Assembly (NCBI GenBank): GCA_964525165.1
Contig: CAZGGG010000006.1
Coordinates: 18,919-82,918 of the forward strand
Origin: JAWLFI01 sp964525165
GTDB taxonomy: Bacteria; Bacteroidota; Bacteroidia; Chitinophagales; Saprospiraceae
Length of the DNA: 64,000 nt
Reading direction: 5' to 3'
Shown: one piece after another, positions 18,601-26,648 of the stretch
How positions within the stretch are numbered: the stretch's first letter is position 1
How the letters are laid out: every line of letters begins with the position of its first letter
Position numbers and translations under genes: made by a program
Notes under the pieces: model-generated
What the model was told of the DNA's origin: nothing
What the model saw: the letters and a program-made list of their open reading frames with translations, nothing else
Databases searched by the model: none

Positions 18601-21081
18601 ACATTTTGGGTCGAAGGATTGGAAGGAAAGCAAATGATTCGCATTCCGGTCACTCCAGAAATGTCGCCCGGTGTATATATAAATGTTACACAGATACAGT
18701 CTATTGAGGATCGCAACAATTCATTACCGGTCCGAAGGTATGCTTTGGAATATGTGGACGTTAGAGACCCGGAAACGGAGCTCCAAATTGATTTGGATAT
18801 GCCCAACCGTCTGGCGCCCAATCAATCCTTTACCGTCAAGGTGAAAGAAAAGAACGGGCAACCCATGGACTATAGCCTGATGATTGTGGATGAAGGCTTG
18901 TTGAGTTTAACTCGTTTCAATAGTCCGAATCCTCATCAACACTTTTTTGCACGAGAACAATTAGGTGTGCAGACGTATGATTTCTATGATAAGTTGCTGC
19001 TGGAATATAGCAGTGAATATGATCGATTGCTGGCAATTGGGGGGGATGGATATGAAAGCACGCTTGTTCCTGAAGTCAATAGATTTAGGCCGGTTGTGCT
19101 GACCGAGGGACCTATACATCTAAATAAGGGTGAGGTGAAGGAACACCGGTTTACCATGCCCAATTATTTCGGGAAAGTACGGTGTATGCTGATAGCGGCA
19201 GGAGATGGAAAGTTTGGTGCCACGGATCAATCAGTCGAAGTTAAAAATGACTTAATGCTTACGGCCACTTTGCCTCGACAGTTGGGGGTCCGTGAGGAAA
19301 TTCAGATTCCTTTTACGGTATTTGTCAATGAAAAATTGCCTTCTGGCAAAGTAGACTTGTCTTTAACCCTCAAAGGAGCTGCGCAAATACAAGGCTCTGG
19401 TAAAAGATCTGTTCAATCGCCGAGTCCTGGTATTTATCAAACTTATATGGGCATTAAAACGCTGGATCAAGAAGATACTTTGGAGGTGATTGCAGAAGCC
19501 CGCTCTGGGCAAAAGAAATCATCCTACCGCTTCTTTATACCCATCAAGAATGCGCAGCCTGTATTGCAAAACTATTCAGTCGGCTATTTGAAGGCCAATG
19601 GGCAGCTTTCTTTTGAGCCGCTGAATTTGGATGGGATTTTATCTCAAACATTGGAAATATCGGGAGCCTATCCGCTTCTTCCTGAACAAAGTTTAAAGCG
19701 TTTAATAGACTATCCTTATGGCTGTTTGGAGCAGACTGTTTCATCCGCTTTCCCGCAGCTGTTTGTCAGTCAATGGACGCCACTCAATGAGAGAGAGAAG
19801 AAAGCTTTGGAGTACAATATTCAAAAGGCGCTAGAAAAGTTGGTGTCCTTTCAGCAATCTTCCGGGAGTTTTACCTACTGGCCTAATAGTTATTATTCCG
19901 GTTGGGCGGATGTTTATGCAGGACACTTCCTTTGGGAGGCCAAAAATCAAGGATACCTGCTACCTAACGGAATGTTCAAGCGATGGATTCAAGCAGCATC
20001 GAGGCAGTCTCAAAGATGGGTGCCGGCAGCAGATCAACGAAATCCATATAGCATGAATACAGAGATTCAAGCATACCGACTTTTTGTGTTGGCCTTATCC
20101 GGAAATGCTGATATCTCTTCAATGAATCGATTAAGAGAGGCACCAATCAAAAATAAAATGGTGCAAATGCTCCTGGCACAATCCTATGCCCTGATTGGAC
20201 AAAAAGAAGTTGCTCAAGATATGATGTCAGCTCGTTCATCCTGGAATGCATCCCCTCAGGAATATCATCCAACTACCTTTGGCTCTCGTATCCGCGATGA
20301 AGCCGTGAGTTTGTATGCACTTAGTGTCGCCGGAAATATAGACGAAGCCTCTGAAAGTGCTGCAATATTATTAGAGGATGTCGAAGCGGGAACCCCATTC
20401 AATACTCAGACGGCTTCTTTTTTATTGATGGCTTTCGCAACTTTTAATCAACAAAAAGGCGATCAGGCAGGAATGCAATTGAATGTACGGTCTCAAAGCT
20501 TCAATAGAGAAATCACCTCTGAACACTCTTCTCAAATGGAATCTTTACCCACTCAGGAAAAAGGTAGGCTGGACATTCAAAATCTGGTAGAACAGAACTT
20601 CCTTGTGGGGCGCATGATCGAGTATCAGCCCAGGGAGGTAACGGCTACAGATGTGGCTAATAGAATGAAACTGGATATCAGATATACTGACAGCAACGGG
20701 AAGCCTCTGAATACCCAACTTTTGAAGCAAGGAGAGTTATTTACCATGACTGTCCGGGTACAAGCTTTGGATGCCAATTCCCTTGATGGTCAACTGGCGC
20801 TGCATATTCCGATCCCGAATGGATGGGAAGTCATTAATGATCGTCTGACTTCCGGAGCAGAGGCTTATCCCGGCTTTGATTATGTAGATATCAAAGATGA
20901 CGCAATTGATGCCTTTTGTACAGACCTTCCGGCAAATAAAGGCATATCGATTGCCCTAAAACTAAGCAGTTCATACGCCGGTACCTATCATCAATATCCG
21001 GTTACCTGTGAGCATATGTACCAATCTAATTATTATGCAGCAAAGGGAGGGCGAACCATAGAGGTCAGACCTAGTGACTAG
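15619..21081 (+). CDS. Bacterial alpha-2-macroglobulin-like lipoprotein with thioester
   Basis: 1820 residues from ATG 15619, which gives a lipoprotein signal MKVHHYLTYLIFISFLMIFASC (Cys22); the frame extends to a TTG at 15610. The protein has serial MG domains (ERGIWRPGDTVFAWCILHN in the middle is the MG3-like mark, MVDEGLL-type segment LMIVDEGLLSLTRF near residue 1090, TMPNYFGKVRCMLIAAGDGKFG before the thioester domain). The thioester motif YGCLEQ is intact with Cys1369, followed by an alpha-helical TED domain and a C-terminal MG domain. Known members trap and inhibit proteases that breach the envelope. The usual partner gene, penicillin-binding protein 1C, is not next to it. Confidence 0.92.
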   Translation: MKVHHYLTYLIFISFLMIFASCNQDAKNEDQNSGIQLSGHSSGYIGRTESIFIHFRDKVQDQINPEDCIRFQPEIKGSFSWDSPQKLIFKPESPMASATKIEVQISASCLNEENAYNFSLETPPLIAQLTSGQLEFIPSQNLYTLNGQLKTSDWVDVDQVKNHFKAEMNGVSLEVEWNYRPVLHEYHFQIQHIPRGQQTQALHISFKALSDQMETIQLTKDIPSVSEFVLLSVSTENKGGQRVHLVFSNALDKAQDLSGLVQLGNNLPHRRSVNANVLTLYPEQRQAEPVSIEVSAAVRDLKGEVLGQKVIRNADFRALNPQLRWVGQGNILPEKGNRRLPFEAVSLQAVDVEVFRIETDNSKQFISDYDLSSTYPFDKMGKMVYQQKISLDELGSLDQGSWNRYTLDVNKLIQVDPSGLYQVRIGFRPSYSILDCAPEVNERLEDHYVRGGYWNKSSLWSIGYRGFGSSDSYWQDRDSPCKGSYYNTNRFLRKNIYPAHTGLIAKQGEDRSLWVAALDLMTAEQQSDIALFLYDRTGALIKSGKTNQEGWWHAKDLKDKPYLVEARLESGSTFLNIEDGNALSTSQFSTSGLFVPGGLKAYIFAERGIWRPGDTVFAWCILHNELKKLPDTYPIRVQYFDPSGKEVMSKKVVSPKGHFYDLSFATPDQAMTGNWRIQVNAGGRNFSKTIPVENIRPNRIVIEGRMRESDNEFQYQGKAKWLHGLDAAGLKVISEARIQNKKRRFEAFPSFQFSDPAKEDWLLEKVVYNGKSNQEGEISFSFDQPDAQQIDGDLEITLRSQIYEPGGSFSSDIYREHMPIFDAFVGVQMPKNEYGFPVVQQNEKGSFPVLCLNEGGQPLQNQKVTIGFYKVDRYYWWDSDRFNYSRYNSRQHEEAIEVLELRTDAKGKAEAFFVPQDYGPYLVRVVHSEGHTAGGLFYSSYWGNASDDDEGIAALPMKVQRQEVTVGEEMELMIPGIKKSKVLVSLESGTEVLSTFWVEGLEGKQMIRIPVTPEMSPGVYINVTQIQSIEDRNNSLPVRRYALEYVDVRDPETELQIDLDMPNRLAPNQSFTVKVKEKNGQPMDYSLMIVDEGLLSLTRFNSPNPHQHFFAREQLGVQTYDFYDKLLLEYSSEYDRLLAIGGDGYESTLVPEVNRFRPVVLTEGPIHLNKGEVKEHRFTMPNYFGKVRCMLIAAGDGKFGATDQSVEVKNDLMLTATLPRQLGVREEIQIPFTVFVNEKLPSGKVDLSLTLKGAAQIQGSGKRSVQSPSPGIYQTYMGIKTLDQEDTLEVIAEARSGQKKSSYRFFIPIKNAQPVLQNYSVGYLKANGQLSFEPLNLDGILSQTLEISGAYPLLPEQSLKRLIDYPYGCLEQTVSSAFPQLFVSQWTPLNEREKKALEYNIQKALEKLVSFQQSSGSFTYWPNSYYSGWADVYAGHFLWEAKNQGYLLPNGMFKRWIQAASRQSQRWVPAADQRNPYSMNTEIQAYRLFVLALSGNADISSMNRLREAPIKNKMVQMLLAQSYALIGQKEVAQDMMSARSSWNASPQEYHPTTFGSRIRDEAVSLYALSVAGNIDEASESAAILLEDVEAGTPFNTQTASFLLMAFATFNQQKGDQAGMQLNVRSQSFNREITSEHSSQMESLPTQEKGRLDIQNLVEQNFLVGRMIEYQPREVTATDVANRMKLDIRYTDSNGKPLNTQLLKQGELFTMTVRVQALDANSLDGQLALHIPIPNGWEVINDRLTSGAEAYPGFDYVDIKDDAIDAFCTDLPANKGISIALKLSSSYAGTYHQYPVTCEHMYQSNYYAAKGGRTIEVRPSD

Positions 21082-21085
21082 TATT

Positions 21086-22327
21086 TTATCGGGACCTTTC
21101 GGCCCAGATTTGTACGAGCTCAACAAGTGTGTGACAAGAACGCTCCATATCTTGCAAGGATATCCATTCCTGCCGACTATGGATGCCATGCTGTCCTGTA
21201 AAGAGGTTCGGGCAGGGGAGTCCCATGAAAGAGAGTCTTGATCCATCCGTTCCTCCTCGGACACTTGCTTTGTGCACTTCAAGCCCCGCTTTTTCCATAG
21301 CTTCCATAGCATATTCGGTGACTTGAGAATGCTCATCCAATACATATTTCATGTTTCTGTATTGCTCGGTTCTTGTCATTTCAATTTGACAACCCTTATA
21401 GCGATTTTCCATAGTTTTCTGAATACGCTCCAGGTATTCGGCTTTTTCATCCAATCCTTCAGTTACGAAATCCCGGATAATGAAATCTATCTCAGCTTGT
21501 TCTACGGTTCCCGTCATACGCACGGGGTGGATGAAACCACTTTTGCCGGTAGTCGTTTCGGGTGATAGTCGATCAAATGGTAATTCATCGACAAATGCAG
21601 CGGCTACCTTTAAGGCCGATACAAGTTTCCCAAATGCATAGCCGGGGTGTTCCGCCTTTCCATCTATATGAACATGTATCGCATCGGCGGAAAATGTCTC
21701 ATCTTCAATCGTTCCGGTATCGGAACCATCAAGAGTATAGCCGAAATCAGCTCCTAGTTTTTCCATGTCCACTTTATCAACCCCTCTTCCAATCTCTTCA
21801 TCACAAGTGAAAAGAATTCGGATTTTACCATGAGGGATGTCCGGATGCCTTAAAAGATGCTCTGTCATAGCCATGATCACAGCGATACCTGATTTATCAT
21901 CTGCTCCCAATAAGGTCAAACCGCTTGCTGTGATAATATCCTCACCTATTTTTTTGGCGAGATCAGGGTGCTCGTCAATGGTCAATATCTGACTGGCGTC
22001 GTCCGGAAGAATAATATCCAATCCATCGTACTTCTGATGTAAAAGGGGACGAACATCCTTGCCGGGACTGTCGGGACTGGTGTCCATGTGACTACAAAAA
22101 CAAATGACCGGAACTTCATGAGGTACATTAGATGGAATGGTCGCATAGATGAGGCCATGTTCATCCATTTCAACATCTTCTAGTCCCAAATCTCTAAGTT
22201 CCTGATATAAATGACGTCCTAAATCCTTTTGACGTTCGGAGCTAGGGTAGGAGTCCGAGTGGGGATCAGCAGTGGTATAAATTTTAACGTAATCAAAAAA
22301 CCTGTTTACAATAGAGTATTCTTTCAT
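21086..22327 (-). CDS. pepT: Peptidase T (tripeptide aminopeptidase)
   Basis: 413 residues from ATG 22327 (MKEYSIVNRFFDYVKIYTTA). The frame runs on to 22378, but that part coincides with the terminator hairpin at 22351-22387 and encodes no family sequence. PepT is a cytoplasmic dizinc M20 enzyme that removes the N-terminal residue of tripeptides. Metal and catalytic motifs: FCSHMDTSPD, LGADDKSGIAVIMA, TCDEEIGRGVDKVD, YTLDGSDTGTIEDETF and a C-terminal FTGQHGIHSRQEWI with the last histidine ligand. Full length. Confidence 0.95.
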   Translation of the reverse strand: MKEYSIVNRFFDYVKIYTTADPHSDSYPSSERQKDLGRHLYQELRDLGLEDVEMDEHGLIYATIPSNVPHEVPVICFCSHMDTSPDSPGKDVRPLLHQKYDGLDIILPDDASQILTIDEHPDLAKKIGEDIITASGLTLLGADDKSGIAVIMAMTEHLLRHPDIPHGKIRILFTCDEEIGRGVDKVDMEKLGADFGYTLDGSDTGTIEDETFSADAIHVHIDGKAEHPGYAFGKLVSALKVAAAFVDELPFDRLSPETTTGKSGFIHPVRMTGTVEQAEIDFIIRDFVTEGLDEKAEYLERIQKTMENRYKGCQIEMTRTEQYRNMKYVLDEHSQVTEYAMEAMEKAGLEVHKASVRGGTDGSRLSFMGLPCPNLFTGQHGIHSRQEWISLQDMERSCHTLVELVQIWAERSR

Positions 22328-22350
22328 GGTACATTGTTGTTGCACCCGCA

Positions 22351-22387
22351 AAATAAAAAATGCCTGCATGAATTTCATACAGGCATT
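22351..22387 (-). terminator. Rho-independent terminator downstream of the YceI gene
   Basis: On the reverse strand AATGCCTG (22387-22380) pairs with CAGGCATT (22366-22359); the interior ATGAA/TTCAT can extend the stem past one mismatch, and a T-rich run (complement of AAATAAAAAA at 22351-22360) follows. It ends the YceI message and separates it from pepT. Confidence 0.8.
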
Positions 22388-22406
22388 GAAAAAATAGTGT
22401 GTTCAA

Positions 22407-23012
22407 TTATTTTGCTGCCGTTAGGCTTACACTTAAGTCAAATTCGTCGTAGATGGTTTTATCACCTAAATTGTCGAAGAATGAACCGGAGCCATAACGC
22501 ACATCAAACTTGGAACGGTCAATGACCAAATCAGCGTTCGCTTTAACCATGTTGCCTTCTTCAGTGACCATCGCATTGAAAGCAATCGATTCTGTTTTCT
22601 CTTTAATGGTTAAATCACCTTTGATTCTATATTTTCCTTCTGTTCCTACTGCAAATGCATCCGTGATGACAAATTTTGCTGTTGGGAAATTGTTTACGCC
22701 AAAGAAATCATCAGATTTCAAGTGTCCTTCTAGCTTTCCTTTCCATTCACCCTCAAGATCAAGACAAACAATACTGGTCATATCAACGGAAAAGCTTCCA
22801 CCTACTAATTGACCATTTTCAAATTGTAAGTCACCATCTTTCAAGTTCACCACACCATTGTGCTGTCCACCTACTTTGTAAGCTTTCCAACTTACCTCAC
22901 TACTTTCAATATTTGCAGTGTAATTGCCATCTTCAATAGGATTGATATTGAAGTCAATCTGCTGAGGGCTCTGTAAGAAGAGTCCCATTACTAATAGGAT
23001 AACGTAATTCAT
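22407..23012 (-). CDS. YceI family periplasmic protein
   Basis: 201 residues with a short signal peptide (MNYVILLVMGLFLQS). The YceI beta-barrel is recognised from SSEVSWKAYKVGGQHNGVVNL, GGSFSVDMTSI, HLKSDDFFGVNNFPTAKFVI, and the terminal DKTIYDEFDLSVSL. Members form a lipocalin-like barrel that binds polyisoprenoid chains such as quinones or their precursors. It has its own promoter with a possible operator for the MarR protein encoded just upstream, a pairing often seen for YceI genes. Confidence 0.92.
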   Translation of the reverse strand: MNYVILLVMGLFLQSPQQIDFNINPIEDGNYTANIESSEVSWKAYKVGGQHNGVVNLKDGDLQFENGQLVGGSFSVDMTSIVCLDLEGEWKGKLEGHLKSDDFFGVNNFPTAKFVITDAFAVGTEGKYRIKGDLTIKEKTESIAFNAMVTEEGNMVKANADLVIDRSKFDVRYGSGSFFDNLGDKTIYDEFDLSVSLTAAK

Positions 23013-23037
23013 AGTTGTTTTTGTTTAATATTAGATG

Positions 23038-23058
23038 TATGTACAACAAATGTAGATA
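23038..23058. promoter_or_regulatory. Candidate MarR-type operator over the YceI promoter
   Basis: TATGTAC at 23038-23044 and GTAGATA at 23052-23058 form an inverted repeat (6 of 7 positions) with a 7-base spacer. It covers the -7 promoter box, so a bound dimer would block transcription. The MarR gene upstream is the obvious candidate regulator; this is inference. Confidence 0.45.
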
Positions 23059-23077
23059 CAAACAATTACATAATCAA
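23047..23077 (-). promoter_or_regulatory. Bacteroidota-type promoter of the YceI gene
   Basis: On the reverse strand TACATTTG (23054-23047) matches TAnnTTTG exactly, and TTG (23077-23075) lies 20 bases upstream as the -33 element. Transcription would start near 23040, leaving a leader of about 28 bases before the ATG at 23012. Confidence 0.65.
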
Positions 23078-23115
23078 GTACATTCGAAAAAAAAACTTAA
23101 TTTTTTAGGAATTGT

Positions 23116-23568
23116 TTACCCTCTAAAGCGATCTAAGAGGTTATTGAGTTGAATCAACTCATCTTCTGAGAGATGGCAGATACTATTTTCCAGTGCTTCA
23201 TCCATGGCTGTGGTTGCCTCTTCAACCAAACGAAGGCCTTCTTCCGTGATAAAAATATCTACTTTCCTACGGTCGTCATCGTTAGTTAACCTTTCTAGTA
23301 ATCCCTTATTTTTTAGCTTTTCTACTAATCTGGAGGTGTTGGAAGAGCGATCGACCATGCGTGCGGAAAGCATTTTAAGTGGGGTAGGTTCTCCATTCCT
23401 CCCGCGTAGTATTCTCAGTATATTAAACTGCTGCCATGAAATATCATAGGGTTTTAGAATTTGTGTTTGTTGCACATTGATATGAGAAGAGGTAAATAAG
23501 ATATTGATGGTCGCTTTGACCGTTTCACTCTTAAATTTCTTCTGTTTGATTTCTTCTTCTATCGTCAT
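23116..23568 (-). CDS. MarR family winged-helix transcriptional regulator
   Basis: 150 residues. The winged-helix DNA-binding part is visible in ISWQQFNILRILRGRNGEPT, LSARMVDRSSNTSRLVEKLK (recognition helix) and LLERLTNDDDRRKVDIFITEEG (wing with the conserved DDRR). There is no obvious redox cysteine pair. It starts 9 bases after the sppA stop, so it is probably read from the sppA message, and it precedes the YceI gene whose promoter carries a matching inverted repeat. Ligand unknown. Confidence 0.92.
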   Translation of the reverse strand: MTIEEEIKQKKFKSETVKATINILFTSSHINVQQTQILKPYDISWQQFNILRILRGRNGEPTPLKMLSARMVDRSSNTSRLVEKLKNKGLLERLTNDDDRRKVDIFITEEGLRLVEEATTAMDEALENSICHLSEDELIQLNNLLDRFRG

Positions 23569-23577
23569 ACCGGGTCA

Positions 23578-25401
23578 TTAATGTATAGAGTACAATTTTG
23601 ACTGTTGATTGTTTTCATTCAATTGGAAAGGCAGTCTCATTTGTAGTCCCTTCATTTCTTCCAGTTGGAGTTTTAATTGATACTGAGGAAACTCTTCCGC
23701 TAACCACTGTTCTAACTCTGCTTTTAGTTTTGGTTTACTTCCCTCATTTCCTGAAAGCTCCTGGATAAATTGCTGTAATGGATTCTGAAGACGTGGGAAT
23801 TCTTTGATTTCGTATTCTTTTCCCAGTTCAGCCATAGCTACGGCCTCTTCTATAGCTTGCTCTAATCCTCCCAAGCTATCTACCAGCCCTATTTTCTTAG
23901 CATCCATTCCGGACCATACCCGTCCTTGTGCAATTTCATGAACTTGCTCAACCGTCATAGATCTATTCTTCGCGACATGCTGCAAAAACTGACTATAGGT
24001 AGAATCTACAGAGCTTTGGAAATATTGGGCTTCTTCTTCAGACAGGGCTAAAGTTCCGCTAAAACTGGTCGCATAAGGACCTGTTCCCACTGAGTCAAAC
24101 TCAATTTCCAGGTAGTCATTCATAAGTTTCTCAGCACTCGGAATCACGGCAAAGACTCCTATAGAACCCGTAAGTGTATTGGGCTCTGCAAATATGACAT
24201 CTGCAGGAGCTGCCAAATAGTACCCTCCACTGGCTGCATAATCTCCCATGGAACAAACCACCGGAATCCCCTGGTCTTTGATTAATTGTATTTCTCTAGA
24301 CAAATTATCGGATACGATGGCACTTCCTCCACCGGAATTAATTCTCAGGACCACAGCTTTATTTTCATCGTCTTCACGAATCTTTTTAAAGATTTTCATG
24401 TATTTATCCTCACTGATGGATCCCGGTTGATCAGGTTGACCTACAATGCTGCCTTCTAGATAAACAACCGCTACCTCCAAGTCTCCTTCATCATAGCGCA
24501 AAGAGGACTTCTTCTTACTGTAGTATTTTGAAAGGGAAATGAGATCTACCTTTTCTGAAGAATCCTTGTTCGCTCTCAATCGGATTTGATGAATGAACTC
24601 ATCTTCGTACAAAAGAGCATCTACTAAGCCCAGGCGGACAGCATCTTTCGCTTGTCGAATCTTAAATTCATCGGCAATCGCTTCTAATTCTGCAACGCTA
24701 ATGTTTCTGTCAGCACTGATTTCCTGAAGATATACATCATAAAGATCCCTTAAATATTCCTTGATTTGAAGACGGTTTTCTTCACTGAGGTCCATTCTTC
24801 GGAGGGGCTCTGTAGCTCCTTTAAAGTCTCCTGCATAAAATACCTGAGATTCAAGACCGAGTTTGTTAAGGAAATTCTTTAGGAAGGGCAGTGTAACGCC
24901 AAAGCCCCTGAAATCCATCATTCCATTGGGATTCATAAATACGCTATCTGCCACACTGGCCAAGTGGTAATTAGATTGACCATAAACCAAGCTATAGGCA
25001 TATATAAATTTTCCGCTCTCTTTAAAGTCTTTTAGGGCACGTCTGAGGCTGGAGGAGGAGGCCCGATTCAGGCTACCGGATTCCATATTGATATAGATAC
25101 CCTCTATGCGATCGTCCTCTTTCGCAATCTTGACCAGTTTGATCATATCCTGAAGGCCCAATAAGTCCTCATTTTCAAAACTGAAAGAGGTCATTTGGGC
25201 ATTATTCGTTTTCTCAGGTACGATGTCTCCTAATTTAAGCTCAAGCACACCAGCACTGGGTAATTCCACCTGATCCCCATTTGCGGAAGCAGCAAAAGAA
25301 ATGAAACTCGCTACGCCCAAGAACCCCAATAAGGTCAAAATGATGAGGGCAATGCTGACACCCAAACAGGATGCTAATGTATATTTCAAAAAATCTCTCA
25401 T
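23578..25401 (-). CDS. sppA: Signal peptide peptidase SppA, 67K type
   Basis: 607 residues with one N-terminal membrane anchor (LGVSIALIILTLLGFLGVASF). The two tandem S49 domains of the 67K form are present. The catalytic dyad is Lys194 in YAGDFKGATEPLRR (first domain) and Ser391 in GDYAASGGYYLAAPAD (second domain), matching the E. coli Lys209/Ser409 arrangement. The enzyme degrades cleaved signal peptides in the membrane, facing the periplasm. It follows the kinase gene by 93 bases and is followed closely by the MarR gene. Confidence 0.95.
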   Translation of the reverse strand: MRDFLKYTLASCLGVSIALIILTLLGFLGVASFISFAASANGDQVELPSAGVLELKLGDIVPEKTNNAQMTSFSFENEDLLGLQDMIKLVKIAKEDDRIEGIYINMESGSLNRASSSSLRRALKDFKESGKFIYAYSLVYGQSNYHLASVADSVFMNPNGMMDFRGFGVTLPFLKNFLNKLGLESQVFYAGDFKGATEPLRRMDLSEENRLQIKEYLRDLYDVYLQEISADRNISVAELEAIADEFKIRQAKDAVRLGLVDALLYEDEFIHQIRLRANKDSSEKVDLISLSKYYSKKKSSLRYDEGDLEVAVVYLEGSIVGQPDQPGSISEDKYMKIFKKIREDDENKAVVLRINSGGGSAIVSDNLSREIQLIKDQGIPVVCSMGDYAASGGYYLAAPADVIFAEPNTLTGSIGVFAVIPSAEKLMNDYLEIEFDSVGTGPYATSFSGTLALSEEEAQYFQSSVDSTYSQFLQHVAKNRSMTVEQVHEIAQGRVWSGMDAKKIGLVDSLGGLEQAIEEAVAMAELGKEYEIKEFPRLQNPLQQFIQELSGNEGSKPKLKAELEQWLAEEFPQYQLKLQLEEMKGLQMRLPFQLNENNQQSKLYSIH

Positions 25402-25494
25402 AGATCGCTATTTTCCATAAAAATAAAATTGTACCCACAATTATCCCATCTTTCTATATAGGATCGCAGAAAATGTGGACTAAATCGCTTGAAC

Positions 25495-26148
25495 CTAAGA
25501 CAAGCTGATTCGATGCACGCCGGGTTGGTAAGGCCTAAAGATTAAATTCTTTAATTGCTGATAATGTTCCAGATTATTTTCAAAATCTAAATGTTCTATG
25601 TCAATAATGAGCACAGGGTATCTCGTTTCGGATCTGAAATATTCAAAATAAGAGTTCTGAATATTTTCCAAATACTGCTTTTGAAGGTCTCTTTCGATGC
25701 TTCGATTACGCAGCTTTATTTGTTCATAGAGTTTGTCAACAGATCGGTGCAAATAGACCAAAAGGTCTGGTTCCGGGAAGAGTTGATTCAAGATTTCAAA
25801 AAATCTCAAGAACAAACGGTATTCTTCTTCATTCAGGTTTTTCTGAGCAAACAATGCGGTCTTTCTGAAAAAATAATCCGAAAGATAGATCTCTTTAAAC
25901 ATACCTTTATTCACAAGGGTCTCTTGCAATTGTTTGTACCGCTCCGACATGAAGAACAATTCCACCGGAAAAGCATATCTGGATGGATCCTTGTAAAACA
26001 TAGGGAGAAAAGGATTATCCGTAAACTGCTCCAGAATCAACTCACAATTGAAATCCTGGGACAATAACTTGCAGAAGGTCGTCTTGCCGGTCCCAATATT
26101 TCCCTCTATACAGATATATTGATAATTATGGTTCCATTGTGCGCTCAT
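25495..26148 (-). CDS. Deoxynucleoside kinase (dNK/dGK-like)
   Basis: 217 residues. It phosphorylates deoxynucleosides for salvage into the dNTP pool. The P-loop is EGNIGTGKTTF at about residues 15-25; LEQFTDNPFLPMFY, the YLSDYFFRKTALFA segment and the arginine-rich lid LRNRSIERDL are typical of this kinase family. The start codon overlaps the stop of folK by 4 bases (ATGA), so translation is coupled. Pairing or fusion of folK with a deoxynucleoside kinase is recurrent in Bacteroidota. Base specificity is not predictable here. Confidence 0.92.
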   Translation of the reverse strand: MSAQWNHNYQYICIEGNIGTGKTTFCKLLSQDFNCELILEQFTDNPFLPMFYKDPSRYAFPVELFFMSERYKQLQETLVNKGMFKEIYLSDYFFRKTALFAQKNLNEEEYRLFLRFFEILNQLFPEPDLLVYLHRSVDKLYEQIKLRNRSIERDLQKQYLENIQNSYFEYFRSETRYPVLIIDIEHLDFENNLEHYQQLKNLIFRPYQPGVHRISLS

Positions 26149-26642
26149 AGAGACAAAGAAGTTTGTCGGACCCGCAGAGGGTCTTTGGAGGACAAATATA
26201 ATTCTTCCAGGGACCTTTTTAATTGCGGATGTCTATAATAAGGGATCAGCTCACTGAGAGGGGCTAATACAAAGTTCCTCAGATGGGCTCTGGGGTGGGG
26301 AACGCTCAAATCTTGAGCATGATATATCTCCTGGCCAAAAAATATCAGATCGATATCTATTTCTCTTGGGCCCCAAAAGCTAGACTTCTGCCCACCTAAA
26401 CCGCTTTCAATCCGACGAAGAATATGGAAAGATGCTTCTATGCTCCTCTGGGAATGAAGGATAATGGCTGCATTCAGGAATGCTGGTTGATCTGTTTTGC
26501 CCCAGGCCTCTGTTTCATATACAGAGGAAGTGGTCGAAGGGCCGGGGAAGGCTATTATAAGTTGTTCTTTAGATTGTCGCAGAAAGTCCAGGCGATCCCC
26601 AACATTTGAACCTATATGGACAACCAGCAAGTGATCCTTCAA
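26145..26642 (-). CDS. folK: 2-amino-4-hydroxy-6-hydroxymethyldihydropteridine diphosphokinase
   Basis: 165 residues. It transfers pyrophosphate from ATP to 6-hydroxymethyl-7,8-dihydropterin in folate synthesis. Motifs in order: HIGSNVGDR, SVYETEAWGKTDQPAFLNAA, GPREIDIDLIFFG and VPHPRAHLRNFVLAPLSEL, all diagnostic of HPPK. It starts 6 bases after the symporter stop and overlaps the kinase gene, placing folate synthesis and deoxynucleoside salvage on one message; thyA is nearby but on the other strand. Confidence 0.95.
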   Translation of the reverse strand: MKDHLLVVHIGSNVGDRLDFLRQSKEQLIIAFPGPSTTSSVYETEAWGKTDQPAFLNAAIILHSQRSIEASFHILRRIESGLGGQKSSFWGPREIDIDLIFFGQEIYHAQDLSVPHPRAHLRNFVLAPLSELIPYYRHPQLKRSLEELYLSSKDPLRVRQTSLSL

Positions 26643-26648
26643 TTTAGA

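Noticed and set aside
25591..26067. 158-codon forward frame opposite the deoxynucleoside kinase
   Set aside because: The reverse-strand kinase has an intact P-loop and full family length, so the forward frame is a shadow.
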